From positions 899,219 to 963,218 of the forward strand of contig JAKOON010000070.1 of assembly GCA_022577435.1 (NCBI GenBank): DNA of 64,000 bases. Reading direction: 5' to 3'. How positions within the stretch are numbered: the first letter of the stretch is position 1; each line of letters opens with the position of its first letter. Of the stretch, positions 39,363-52,819 are shown in pieces. The translations under genes were made by a program, and so were the position numbers. The notes beneath the pieces are model-generated. The model was not told where the DNA came from. It was given only the letters and a program-made list of their open reading frames with translations, and searched no databases. This DNA is from Embiotoca jacksoni (lineage: Eukaryota; Chordata; Actinopteri; Embiotocidae).

Positions 39363-42300
39363 TGTAGAATTTTATGACTGTAGTCTCTTAGCTCACTGAC
39401 CGACCTTCAGACTTGGTGTTGTGTGTCTGTTGTGGGACTCTGACAGTGAAACACAAATGCAAAGAATATCCAAGCAGTGTTTAACATTGTTCAGTCAAGC
39501 ATGAATCCCGCAATATTCAGCAGCATGAAGTCACAGGACTGTATTTGTTATCTTTTGTCATTTCAGGGAGTCAAGGTGATACCTCAGAATACAATATATG
39601 TTTTGTGTTTAGAAAGAACAAGAAGGGTGTTTTGGTCATTTGTAATGTGATGTATTGGGATATTGATAGTATTACTTACTGTACAGAATTAGAAGGGGTT
39701 GAACCCTTTGGAGTACTATGGCATGATCAGCTGATGAAGACCATGTGACATACAGGTAAGTAGACCTTGAGTTGAGATTGTCATTGTGACCAACTGCTTG
39801 GTGTTACTATAGTTTAGTAGTTAAACTAATGCAAAAGTCAAAGCATTAAGGGAGAACAACTGAAGCCCAAACTACCAGTCATGTATTTGGAGGGGCTTAT
39901 ATAAATAAAATATATTTTATAGAATGTATAATAAGGCTGTTATGAATGCACATTAAACTTGTGTAAATGGTATTGTATTCTATTAGGTTTTGGCAGATGG
40001 TTTCATAATAATTTTACTCATGCAAGTGTAACCAGGTCATTGTAATTACACAAAAATCTGTCTTCCGCCTCTAAAAAACAGTTAGTTTCAAAGCCCCTCC
40101 TATTTGAGTTCTTCTTCTGTGGTGGTCTGCCAGATTAGACTCATTGGGACCCTGTTTCCTCTCCTTTCTGAAAGGAAGGTTTTATTCTGTTTTTCACCAG
40201 ACGCTGCTCCAAATAAACGGACCTCCTCCTCCACATGTTCACGATGTGTCCTTCAACACAACGCAGTCCACTGCTTACACATTATTGCTGAAATAAATAC
40301 TCTATGATGCTAGTTACCATGACAACAGTAAGAAACTGAAGACTACACACGAGGAAAGGTTTTATGAAGAAGTAGGGGAAAAAAAAAGAAAAAGAGAAAA
40401 ACCCCAGCTGGATCAAACTATGAAAAGCAAAAGATTTACTAACACTAAGGTGACACTTAGTTAACATTACTTTAGCTTATAGACATTTATTTTATTCATT
40501 AAGTACTCAGTAATTCTTATTTTATGCTAACCAAGTTAAAGAGACGTTCAGCTAATGTTGCTGCATTACTTCCTGTTTTTACTACTTCAAGTTAAAGTTA
40601 GTTATTTTCAGGTAACTTTTTGATAACATTACTATCAGTTAATGTTACTTTAGAGTTGAAATAACTTTCAGTAACATTACTTTGAGTTACTGTCTCAGTA
40701 ACTTTCAGGTACTGAATTTCAGTTAGACATGCCTTTTATCAAGTACAGTTCATCTACGGTCATTTTCATTCCACGTTGTTATTAAAATGTAAGATTTCAT
40801 TTAAACTTAATTTAATCACTGACCAAATAAGTACTATCTGTTTGAGATACATGTTTAATGTAACAGGCTGCGGGATGTTTGAATGAACTTTGGTTGAACA
40901 TACATACGGTACTACGTGTTATTGGTTTAGACAGCTGGTCAGAAACAATGTCAGCAGCCTTTGACCTGAGCATGACTCAGCAGTATTTAACACTAATCTG
41001 AGGCCAAAGCTGCAGTGGTCGACGCATGCAGTCTTTCATTCCTTCTTACTCTCCCTCTGTCTCTGCCCACCTTGTACCATTGTGTTAGCTTCATTCTCAC
41101 CTATAGGAGTCCCTCACTGCTGCACTGCATCCATCTCAGTCACGTTTGATCTCTGTGGTCCCTTCGTGATGGCTCAAGGGATCCAGGGAGCACACTGAGC
41201 TGAAGGTATCAGGTTTCCCAGTTAACAATGTCATGCTGGAGGACTTTTTTTTTTTTTTTTTTTTTTAGCCGTGACCCAATGTAGGCTCAAGAGATCCATC
41301 TGATTTGGATATTATTTGAAAAAAAAACAAAAAAAAAACCATGATTTTTCCTGAAACTGAAACTTTTACTACCAAAACCAACAGAGGTTCAGTCAGAAAT
41401 GACGAACGCTCATCAACAACAGTCCGGAAGAATTTGTGCTGGTTTTATGGAGGCAAGTGTTCACTGACAGTTCTACATTTAGAGAAGACTGTGGTCTGTC
41501 CAATTATTCAGACTTTCATTGTTACTTGTTTTGTTTACTGACATAATTAAAACATCCTGGTATGACTCAGATAATCTTTTTTTCTGTCAGCAGTTTTGGG
41601 GTTTAATTTGACACCGTGTATTCCAGGTTGTTTCCTTCATTTCTTACCCGGTGACAGTCGCCTCCGGAGAGCACCTCCTGAATGAACACAGCGGGGCCGT
41701 CTGGCTTGTTGGAGCCTCCTCCGATGGTGATGCCAAAACTGCTGGATCGTGCTACAGAAATGAGTTGAATCACTCCTTCACCTGGGTGACTGGGAGGACA
41801 AAGATACATAAACAAATACATTTTTGGAATGAAAGAAAAGCGAGTCCTTCTGCAACCAACCCTTTCCTTCAGAAGCAGGCAACCAGTGACGGCTGTCAGA
41901 GCTTTGGTACATCTACTGAAAATCCACTGGTCTTCCCTGTATTTGTGAATTTTGTGTGAAGCAGCGCAGTGCAAAAATCTGAAAAGGATTGCTTAAGCAT
42001 TTTTTAAAGAGTTACATAACTTGACACTTTGTTTGTGAATACTTATGAGACAGCTTTAAACCCACAGTCCTATTTAAGCTACAAACCTGAGGGATCGCAG
42101 CATGGACCCACTGCTGTTGTACATGTTCTGAGAGCCTGCTGGGCTCAACAACAAAGGACTCTGGGAGCGGGATGAGGAACCAGATGATGTGCTGTCCAGG
42201 TAACGGCCTCCTTTGAATTGGCAAAAAGGAGAATGAGACAGAGCAAAGACTTATTTAACCTGTATTTTGCTGCCAAAACAACAAAAGAGGCATAACACCT

Positions 42301-45300
42301 TGGACACCTGCAGATGATGTCATCATTTCAGTGTTTGTGCTCACCTGTTCTTCCTTTGTTGGTGACTGAATCTTTTTTTTAGTATACGTAGTTTGACTAC
42401 TGATTTATTTAACATCAGAATACAAAGTGTATGAACTGAGAATAGGTAGACCGTCTGTCAATCACGACTCTGCCTTAGACAGCAGAAAACTCGAACTGCA
42501 TGTTAGACTGAATTTCAGGTGGCAGTCTTGAGACTGGATGAGAGGAATGTTTGATGTTTTAGTACACCGACAGCAGCCAGATGATTGGAAAATCATAATT
42601 AGAGATGTGTAAGACACTGCACATGAGAGCCATAGGGAAGCAGCTGATGAGGAAGACAAGCCGTTTCAAATATAGTGAACAGGACTCATGTTAAACACGT
42701 GACAGCAGATGTGGACACCCTGGAGGAAGTCCATACCAAAAAATTAGACCTGAAATGAGTTAAAAGGGAGAGCGTGGCAGTTTTACTGCAGTTGATCTCG
42801 CAAGACCACTCGGTTCATTTAAAACAGTTTGATCGTTAGTAAACCTATGTTACATCAGACTCAGAGGACGTGTTGATGAAGAGGACTGCTAAGTGTTGAG
42901 CAGGAGACGGCCACTCTGGCCCGGTGAGGGATTCTCCACCACAGCAGGAAGCAAACATGATGTTTGTTCTACAAGGAGTCATGCAGGGAATGAACTTTAC
43001 ATATTTCATTTCAGACATACTAAAATGAAGTTCTCATCAGTTTGCTGCGGCTCCAGTCGGCGTTGCTATAGTAATTACACGGCGTCGGGGGGGGGGGGGG
43101 GGTACTTTCTGCAGTACCTGGGACCTACAGAGTTGAGTGGAGTAGTTCCAGCAGAGGAAAAAGGGCTTTAAATTACATTTTTAAACACTATCCACAGATA
43201 CTCATCCAGCCAGTTGAGTGTTTACCATAATGCAACACACTATACTTCGGCTATCCCATAATCAGTTGAATCCTGATGTATCAACACTGTGCTACAGCCC
43301 TGTTTTAACAAATCTGGACCAGCTGGCTACCTCCTTCCCAACTGAAACAGATGTTGGCAATTGTATAATGGACAACTGCATTTGTCATAGACCATTTTTA
43401 AAGGCTGACTGACTGCATCCACCCTTTAGGCTAAGTACTCTGTCAAATATAGAGAGGTTATTTGGAAGTCACTTCACGTCATGCCGGATGAATATTTATA
43501 TACCCACAACTTTGTCATTTTTACTATTCATATAATTCATTTAATATATTGGTCTATTCTGTACGCGCAGCATCTATTGCATGTCTGTCTGTCCTGAAGA
43601 GGGATCCTCCACTGTTGCTATTCTTAGGTTTCTTCCATTTTTATGCTTCTGTGACAGTCGTGGCCGAAGACGTTACGTTTTCAAGTTGTCCATCTGTCAG
43701 TTTCATTCTCAAGAACAAAAATCTCAGGAATGTTTTGTGGGAATTCTCCAAAATTTGTCACAAACGTCACTTGGACTCAAGGGTAAACTGATTACATTTT
43801 GATGCTTGAAAGTGAAGCTTACTGTGACCTCATAAAACATGTTTGGGGCCATAACTCCCATTACATCATATCTAAAAATTCAAAGGCCACCTTCACTGTG
43901 ACATCATGATATTCTGTAAAAACACTTTTGTATTCAATGCCACAACTAACAGAAGGAGAGATTGTGACTGTATTTCACGTTTGTTCAGATAATCTTAGGT
44001 GTCCATCTTGGAACTGTGGTGATTGTAGAAACCTTCTATGCTGTTGGGCTGAAGATGTGTGTAGCATGAGGCAATATTACAGTCCTGACCACGTCACTGC
44101 CGTGCCAATAATTACGTTAAATCACACCCTTGTGTGGAATATTGTGATTATACAAGTTACATAAAACACAAAATCTAAATGTATTCATATTGTGGGGCAA
44201 TTCACTCTCAAAATATAAAACTTTTTGCTAGTGCAATCTCAGTTTCCATGGCAACAGACGGGGTATGACTAAGAACCGGAAAACAATCAGTCATGTTAAC
44301 TCTTATGTAACGTATGTAATATTTACTACTCCAGGAAGTAGTCGACCCTTAGCAACCACCTAGCAACAGAGAAGATTTCTAGTCCGTTTTATTGCTTTGT
44401 AGAGCTAGTTTCTGAAACTGAATAAATACAGTACGTAGAAACACAAAACTGCTCAGCTCGCTCATTCTGGTTGTTCTGCTGAAAAACGATACTCATGGAC
44501 TCATGTCTTTTTGAGATTTTAGCTCCGTGTCATGTGTTCAAACCAAACCGGTCCAGCTAGCCGCCGCTAGGATTGTAAGTGCGTGACTATCCGTGGTGTT
44601 ACGGTACGGGTGCTCGGAGCGACCAAAAAGGACCAAAAGAGACCCGACTTCACCAAATGGGTCATTTAATAGATCTATAACAAGTAGTAATATTACATAT
44701 TATATGAAATTCAATTCCAATGATATATTGCCATTGAGAAGGTGGAGGGACATTTCTAGTGATGAGCAGGATGTGATGTCATGATGATTTGTTCCAAATG
44801 TTCAGTTGACCAATCAGATCTCTGGGTCGGAGCTACTGTACTTGTAAAATCCAGGTTTTAGAATTTGAAGCTTCTTTGCAGCAACATCTGTACAAGATCT
44901 GCTAATGCAAATGTTTATTATACTGCAACTTGAGAAGGGAAATGCACCACACGAAGGGCTAAGCGGGGATTTACCTACCTTGCTGGATGGGAGAGTTGCG
45001 TGTTGATCCTGTGCTACCATTGGATCCATATTTTTCCAGCAGCTCAGCAAATTCTCTCCTTTTCAAAAGAGACAAGAAGACAAATGCTAAGAACAGCGTT
45101 GGTGTGAGAGCTGGTCCGAGAGCCACGAACAGATTAGAGATGACTGAATGGATTGAATATTTTCAGAACATCTACTGTTTGGTTTATCTGCATGTCACAC
45201 ATTTAAGCCTTTGATGTTATCATGGTCTTGTGCAGACCAGGACTGTGATGACAACTGATGGTCATTTTTAATGGTAAAATCTTGTGTCATACTTCCATTA

Positions 45301-48300
45301 CATTTATAACACCATTTTTTGCTATTTCTACTTTCCAGATGTAATGTGTATTATTTTTGTGACAAATTTAAGTCAAATAAAGAACATGCTTTTCTGACAT
45401 GATAACACAAACTGTTTAGAGAGTAAAACTCAGAAGATAAAGTTGAACTGCTTCACGTGATCAGAACTGAAAATATCTATTAATTGTACTTTTAAACTAG
45501 AAATTTCTGTTGACATAAAACCAATATTTCTACATCCCTTAAATGCACTGAAAAATATAATAAGTGAAAATCAACATCTTGATGAACATAAATTCATCAT
45601 CCCTCAGATAAAATTATTCATTCATTGACATATTTCAATAAAAAAGTTGTTCTCAGTTTCATCACACAACAGAATATAACTGGCTATTATCATCTTACAA
45701 CACCACAATACAGTATCCCCTGTGGAAGATGATTTAAATTTGGCATTTCTAAGCGGTCACGTTGGCTTTGTGGGAAACAAGGTTGTTCTTGAAGAGCAGA
45801 AAAGACGACCTCAGGCTGCTCTTCTTTCATAACCAGCATAAAGAGATGATGAGGCTGAAGGTGCCACCAGCAGGACAAACTGAATGAACACTGAAGCAGT
45901 GTTAATAAACTGTCACGCTCATTCTTTAGATCACGATGCTCTGACTCTGATGCATGTCTCTACTTTATGCACTGGCAGTGTCGACTCATTTCTCCTTCCA
46001 CCATTTCAGTTGTTTGTGCATTTAGTGGATTCTTTAATGCTATTTCACGTGTCTGTGAAATACGGTTTCGCTCCTCTGGCATCAACTTAAAAACAATGGG
46101 GCATTTTGAACACACAAACTTAATAATATAGAATATAAAAGTAAATTATATTTTGTGGAGAAATAATATTACATATATGAGAGGAAAAAACAACAACATT
46201 TTCTTTGTTTGATGAGTGAGTAGCCAATAAAACGGTGCAGGATCTTTCTCATGTTGATTAACCAGCAGTAGTCATCATAGCAGCAGGAACGATGATGTGT
46301 TTCACCTACAGTCTCTGATTTGTGTGGATGATCTTTAAGGCTAGCACAGCTGCATCTTCACTAATTATCTCATTATCTCCCAGTATTGCTGGTCAGGATC
46401 TTAATGATGATCTGTGTTTTTCTAAGTACCACATTAGGCAGCTGTGTCTCTAAGTCTAACAGTAAAAGTCATCTGTCCTAATGGCCAGATGTGTCATTAA
46501 TATAAGAGCTGATCCGTAAGTCTCAGACTCAGCTGTGTGTCGCTCAGGGCTCAAGGAGTGTGTGAGTGCAAAATAGCTACAAAATAATAAACATGAATAA
46601 AAACTCAATGATACAAGCAGATTGCAGAAGCAGACGTAGCGTTCATGCTCAGACTAGTTTAGTACTGATGTCCTGTCTGTTTGGACCATTGCCCTCCTTC
46701 TGCGAGTTGTCCTGCCTTCTTTTTAGTCTGCCTGGCTTTACGCTATTTTGCAAGTAAACTGAACATTTATGTCTGACTGTATCTGCCTGCATCAGTGTCG
46801 TCCTTTAGGAACCTTATTATGTCACTCGTGCCTCCAGAGCAAATGAGGACTGTTTTGCAAAGACTTGTTTATGTTTAATGTAAATTTAACACATAAAAGT
46901 CTCTTAAAATTAGCAGAGAAGAGAGCTGTAGAATTTAACGCATTATGTGTAGAAGAAGAAAGTATCTAATTTAGCATTCCCAAACACTGGTAGCAAAAAA
47001 AATACATTTTAGCAGATGTACATTTTTGATGAGCTAATAAAAACATTATTTCATCTTGCTGTTTCTACAAAGCCTCCAAACTTTGTTGTGGCTCTCATTT
47101 GGGTCTTAAATATGCTTTTAATTATAGTTCATGCTGAGGTTATTATTAACACTGTTAAGTGGTGATCTTATTGAAATATAAGATTTTCTTAGGCTCTCCG
47201 TACTGGTAAGAATATCCAAAGTGCTAAGCTAGTTTTGACATTCTTTTAGAAGGAGCAGAGCGAATGAGTTGGGCGTGCAGACAGACCGACAGGCATAATC
47301 CGCCCCCCCCACCACCACCGCTCTGCCCCCGTCCATCCCCTTTGCTCTGCACTGCAGGGTGGTTAAAGCAGAGCAGAGATTAATACACAGGGCTCATCTC
47401 GTCAGGAGCACAGCCCGAGGTTAAGCTCTCTCCCCTCCCGAGTCTGTTGTCACTCTTCTGCATGTAACACAAAGCGGTGGTGGTGGTGGTGGTGGTGGTG
47501 GAGAGGCACTACAGCCAAGCTACACACCAACACACAGCACAATTATGTAGGCTCCTTCTACACATCCTATCTGTAAATCCACAGTCACATCATTAATACT
47601 GTCACTGACTTCTAATTAATGATATGCAGCTGAGGTGTAAATCCGGCCTGTGTCACGCTCTCTTCACTGAGGATATACTGGCAGAGCATTACAATTTCTT
47701 CTGTTTAGAAAAGATCAGGGCTGACACGTTCATGCGCAACAGTTTTATATGCAAATCATCTCCTGTCTGTCCATCATATCATCAGGAATCATGTTGTCTG
47801 CAGTGCAGGGAAGATCAGGTCTGTGATGCTGACAGCTGGCACTGACCTTGTTTTCACTCAAACTGGTTGTGGTCAGATTAAAAAGATGGTTTAGCACTAA
47901 TGCTACCAACCTTTACCACGGATAATGTCAGTACTGTTGGGTTTTTATGGTGCTGGTTTGTTTGGTGTTCACACTACATATTAAATCAACAAAAATCTGT
48001 AAACATGAAATTATATCAACCAACAGATCCTTGCTGATTTAATCAGTTAGTTTTGATCTAGTCCTGCCTCATCAGCACTATTCAGACTACGGGGAAAATC
48101 AAAGTCGAGTGACCTACAAGATATCTCGACCCTGAAGTCTTTCGGACGATCTTCAAGAAACTCAAAAGTTGCAACTCTGAAGTTGCCTTCAGAGAACACT
48201 TCCAAAAACTAGCAGCCGCTTCCAAGCTGCTGTTCACTGCTGAAATTCACGTTACAACCACGACGTCGTCCGACAAAAACACCATACATCTATTTTAAAA

Positions 48301-51300
48301 ACTTCCATCCATCATCCATCCATCCATCCATCCATCCAGTCATTCATCTTCCCATCCATCCATCCATCCATCCATCCATCCATCCATCCATCCATCCATC
48401 CATCCATCCATGTGTTAACCTGCCCTGGTTCATGGTGGGGCTGCAGCCTATCCAGCCTAATTTTGGGTGAATAAGGTCGGACCCTGAACAGGACGCCAGC
48501 TGGGCATTATTTTATGGAAAGTAGCTGAGGTTTTTCCAAGAAGTCTCTAAATTAGGTGCCTATTTGAAAAAAAGTTGTTAAAGGGGTTTGAAAAGTCACT
48601 AAATCTTGTGACAAAGTTAGAAAATTGGGAACACTGGAGCACACGTGTGCATCAGAAGTTCATCGCATCACAAGGCTATGAAAGCAATGCCGTAATTCTT
48701 TATGTTGTAAGAACATATGAAAGACAGAAATGAAACTCAAATCTGAGTTTGGTGCAGTAAACGGAAGCTGTCACTAGGGAAGGGGGGGGGGGGCAGCTGC
48801 ACCCCCGACCCTCAGCTTTACTTCCTGTGAATGCTTGAGGTATCTGACACCTGGATATTAGCAGCAGATCCTTTAAGTGCTGTAATCTGGGAGTTGGAGC
48901 TGCAGTGGGTTCAGACATCTTCCACCATCATCCTTTATCATATCTGTCTCTACTTACACTACAGTTGGTGGGAAATGAGCACTGTTGACCAGGAGCCTCA
49001 AGCCTGGGTGTGCTAAAGATGCTTTAATCCAGTCACCTTTAAAGCTGCCCATTTCTCCCACGTCCATCGTGAGGGACAAATATATCCTCCTCAGCTTTGA
49101 CATACACTGATGTTATGAGATAATCCATAATAATGTTAATAATGATAATGTTTTGACTCGTGTAATTTGAAACAGCAAAAGATGGTGGTTTGTTTTAATA
49201 CATAAAAGGCCCACATTGAGCCTTTTATCGGCATTTAACCAAAATCACCATCTTTCCCATAACAGGAACCAAAGTGTTTGACCTCAACCACAGACGTCTG
49301 TCTGGATGTGAACTACTGTCCTGGTTTGGGTTTCAACTTTGTTTCACAACACAAACAAACAAGATGCAAAAAATGAGTGAAATTTAGATCAACAGTTGTA
49401 GTTAATGGAAAAGATTCAAGCTGAATAATGACAAAACTATGCATTTTCTAATAATGCTTCGGTAAGAATAAGTACTTTAAATGTTGAAATATGAATGTAT
49501 AACATTTTGTGCAGTGGCTTAGAAGAATAGGAATTTTTGAAGTAAAATAGAAACAGTTTAACAACCAGCATGCTACCGTATGAATGTACAGTGTTGTATT
49601 CATAGGCATCTGCTTACTTTGCTTCCTCATCTCTGGCTATGAGAAGGCGCATGTGATTGGTTGCAGAAGCTGCTCTCAGGATATCCACAGCTCTGAAACA
49701 AACACACAAAAACATATTTCCAATGTTGGTACAGCATCTCCTCAGTCAATCATTGGGTTCAAACAAACATGAGAGCAGTAAGACATCACTAGCTTACCTT
49801 TCACTCGTAACTCCTACTAGACTGTCCCCATTCACCTCCAAGATCTGGTCCCCCGGCAACAGGTTTCCTGTTAGAGGTCAAAGACAGGTCAGGTGACAGT
49901 CCTGCAGTCTGATGGGGATCAGCTGCAAATGGAGCTTGTAAAAAAAATCATCATTGTGTAAACAATCATTGAAGAGAAAGTAAAATTCAAAGTGACCTGC
50001 TGCCTGATTCAAACCTTTTTAATGCATGAATGGCTCATATTTATGGATAATGTAATAGACAATGCCAAAATGATTTCAAATTAAGATGAATAAATATAAA
50101 TATGATCGTAAAAAAAGCTGAGATTCTTAAAATTTGAGGCGATAACGTCAATCTGAAACGGGAATACAGAACTGTAACTTTTGTTGGTTAACTGTGGCCC
50201 CTCCAAGTGCTCTGAGTCATGTCAGTATTCTCTCCCACACTGGGACTTCCTTCCAAATAAACAGAACAGCAGTTCATACCAGAGACCTCCACTCTGAATG
50301 AGCTGCCATCTGGTGATGCAAGAGTGAGTGGAAAAATATCAAAAGTCATCACATCCTCTTTTGGACCAGATTCTTAAGTGTGCTACTGCCAGACCTTCAG
50401 CTTAAGTGTCCTCACACCACTCCCTGCTCTGTGGTGGTGGGGATGACTTTTCCTACTGTTTTATATGGTACATATATATATCCTCTTCCTCTTGCTGTAA
50501 AATGAAAAATCCTGTCTTTAAGAGAAACTTCATTTTGTTTTACTCCTTCAGTCTCAGTCCTCTACTTTGGCAGACGTCAGTATTAAACTCTGGAGATAAG
50601 ACTTCAACCTCTGCACTGGAGGACCAACCTCTATTTTCTGCAACTTTGCATATAAAAATTTTCATTTGCATTTTTAAACATTTATCTGGCGATGTTATCC
50701 AGTGAACATTTAAAAAGCAGAGAAAGTAGAATAACAAAGTGAAAAAGAATAAAGTGAGATTCTCTGCAGGTAGGGTGCATTGACTGATAATCATTTTAAA
50801 GAAAACGGGTTCAACTTGATTTTCCTCTTTTTACGACTGCATTCTGTAAATTATGAAAGTGTTTTATGAACTTTATTCTCGGTTCATATATTTTTACATA
50901 CAAACTTAATTTTTGATTGCATTGCCACAAATTTTCCCTCAGAACAGTTTTTTATGTTTGCATATAAAAGACACAAAACTACCTTCATGTAGATGGATAC
51001 AGACAGCCTCAAGAAGACCCTTCCTGTTGAGGAATGTGTGGCCTCACTAATCAGACCCGAAAGCTACGTTCACTTTTATAAACACTCGATGGTACAGACA
51101 GCATCAGCGAATTAATGGGGAAAGTAAATAGTAGATTAATCCATAATAAAAATAACCATTAGTGGCAGTTGGATCCAAAATTGTTTGAAAGAGCTCCAGC
51201 TCAACCAACTGCAACAGTAAATCCTGCCTTAACATGAATTCTTTTCATTTATTTTTAAATGGGAGACGTTTGAAACATACTTCAAGTTTAAAATTTAAGT

Positions 51301-52773
51301 TAGGTCTTTAATAAATTGTGAAATACTGTTTACCCTGTTATTTTCTGAGACGGTTATCATACTGCCAGAAGTTTATACTGTTGGATGTTAATAATAACAC
51401 GACTTCAGCACTTTGTCATATCCTGAAATCCTACATCCTCCACGATTGTATAGGGATGCATATATTTTGCTATAAACACCCTTGATGCTTGTGGATTTTG
51501 TCGTGTCTGAATCTGTGCAGAGAGGCTGGTTAACAGCTGTGGAGAGAAGGAGATGCTCTCTCCTACCTGACTTTCTCCTCTTTAGACTGTCAAAGGAGAC
51601 ACTTGGGTGATATCCTCTTCAATGGTTTATTTATTTATGGAAGTATTGCTGTTACAATAAGCATCACGTGTTGCACAGTGCGCGAACCCAGTCACAACAG
51701 GATGATTGAGAACCGACTGTTCTCAATCTGTAATGCTCCCATGCAGCAGACAGACATCATGCTGCTGCATATTTCACTGAGTGATTGCTGGGAGATTTGT
51801 TCTTTCCTAATACATATATATTTGTTTCTGTTTCTTGTCATAGCATCAATGAGCCAAACAATGCGGACATGAACCGTGACCAGGAAACCAAACCGTGTCA
51901 CCCCTACGATCTACACAGTGCTACTGGTCGATATGTGTGTATGCTGTAGGATGCTGCAGTCTGACAGGCTGCCTTTGTTACTTCCTGGGTTTTGGTAAAT
52001 GTCACAGTAATGTAATTTCATAAAAAATATTGACTTCGATTACTGTAATCAATCATGGAGTATTTTTGGATCAGGCCATGGTGGAGGACATTGGTTGTAC
52101 CACAGCAGGGGACCACTAGTAGGAACATGGTGGTGGTAAACAATGCCAACAGACTATCCAGAACTACACAATTTCAGACCACACAGCATTCAATAACATT
52201 CACAAGGTCTCTCGACATTAAACAGTGTGTCACAGCACAATCCAGATGAAAAAGCTCTACAAGGTGACAGCGATGCAAATATGGAGAAGTAAGTTCTATA
52301 CTGTGGATTTACTATCGTATCAGCACTGTATCGGCACATTATGAGGTCAGCTGTATTGTGCTTCACCACATTGACTGCTCTACAGAGGTAGCTGCTGCTG
52401 TAATATTGCAGGTTTATATTCTTCCCGCTGGTTGAACGAAGGGAGGCGGGGCCTCCATGGTGGATGTCCCTGGACAGCCTGATTACAACATCACTACAGT
52501 AGATGAGCTGCTGTGTCTCGACCCAAATATCATCCAGGATTCAGACTAATTTATTTGTCTTACATTTTGTATTTGTTTTTGTCTTTTTGTGTTTATCATA
52601 TTTCAATAAATGTAGCACTGTTAATTTTTGTTATTATTATTATTATTATTTTTTTTTAACTTTACCTTGAATATTTTTCCTAATTTTTCCGCTGTTGGGG
52701 ATATGAAGTGTTACATGTTCCAAAATTCTGCCTTTTACAATAAAAATGTTTTTGTTACTGTATTGTTTTTTTG

Positions 52774-52819
<46 letters not shown>

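Larger units (their letters stand above)
45059..49617. other. stxbp4 intron between exons 4 and 5
   Basis: A 4.6-kb intron. A GC-rich patch at 47270-47520 contains (GGT)9 and pyrimidine-rich words and could be a conserved non-coding element, which cannot be tested here. It also holds the CCAT repeat and SINE tail at 48.3-48.5 kb. Confidence 0.5.

Noticed and set aside
41759..41780. Use of the later AG as acceptor of exon 7
   Set aside because: Splicing there would give a TGA directly after the junction. The AG nine bases upstream keeps the frame and the SHPGEG start.
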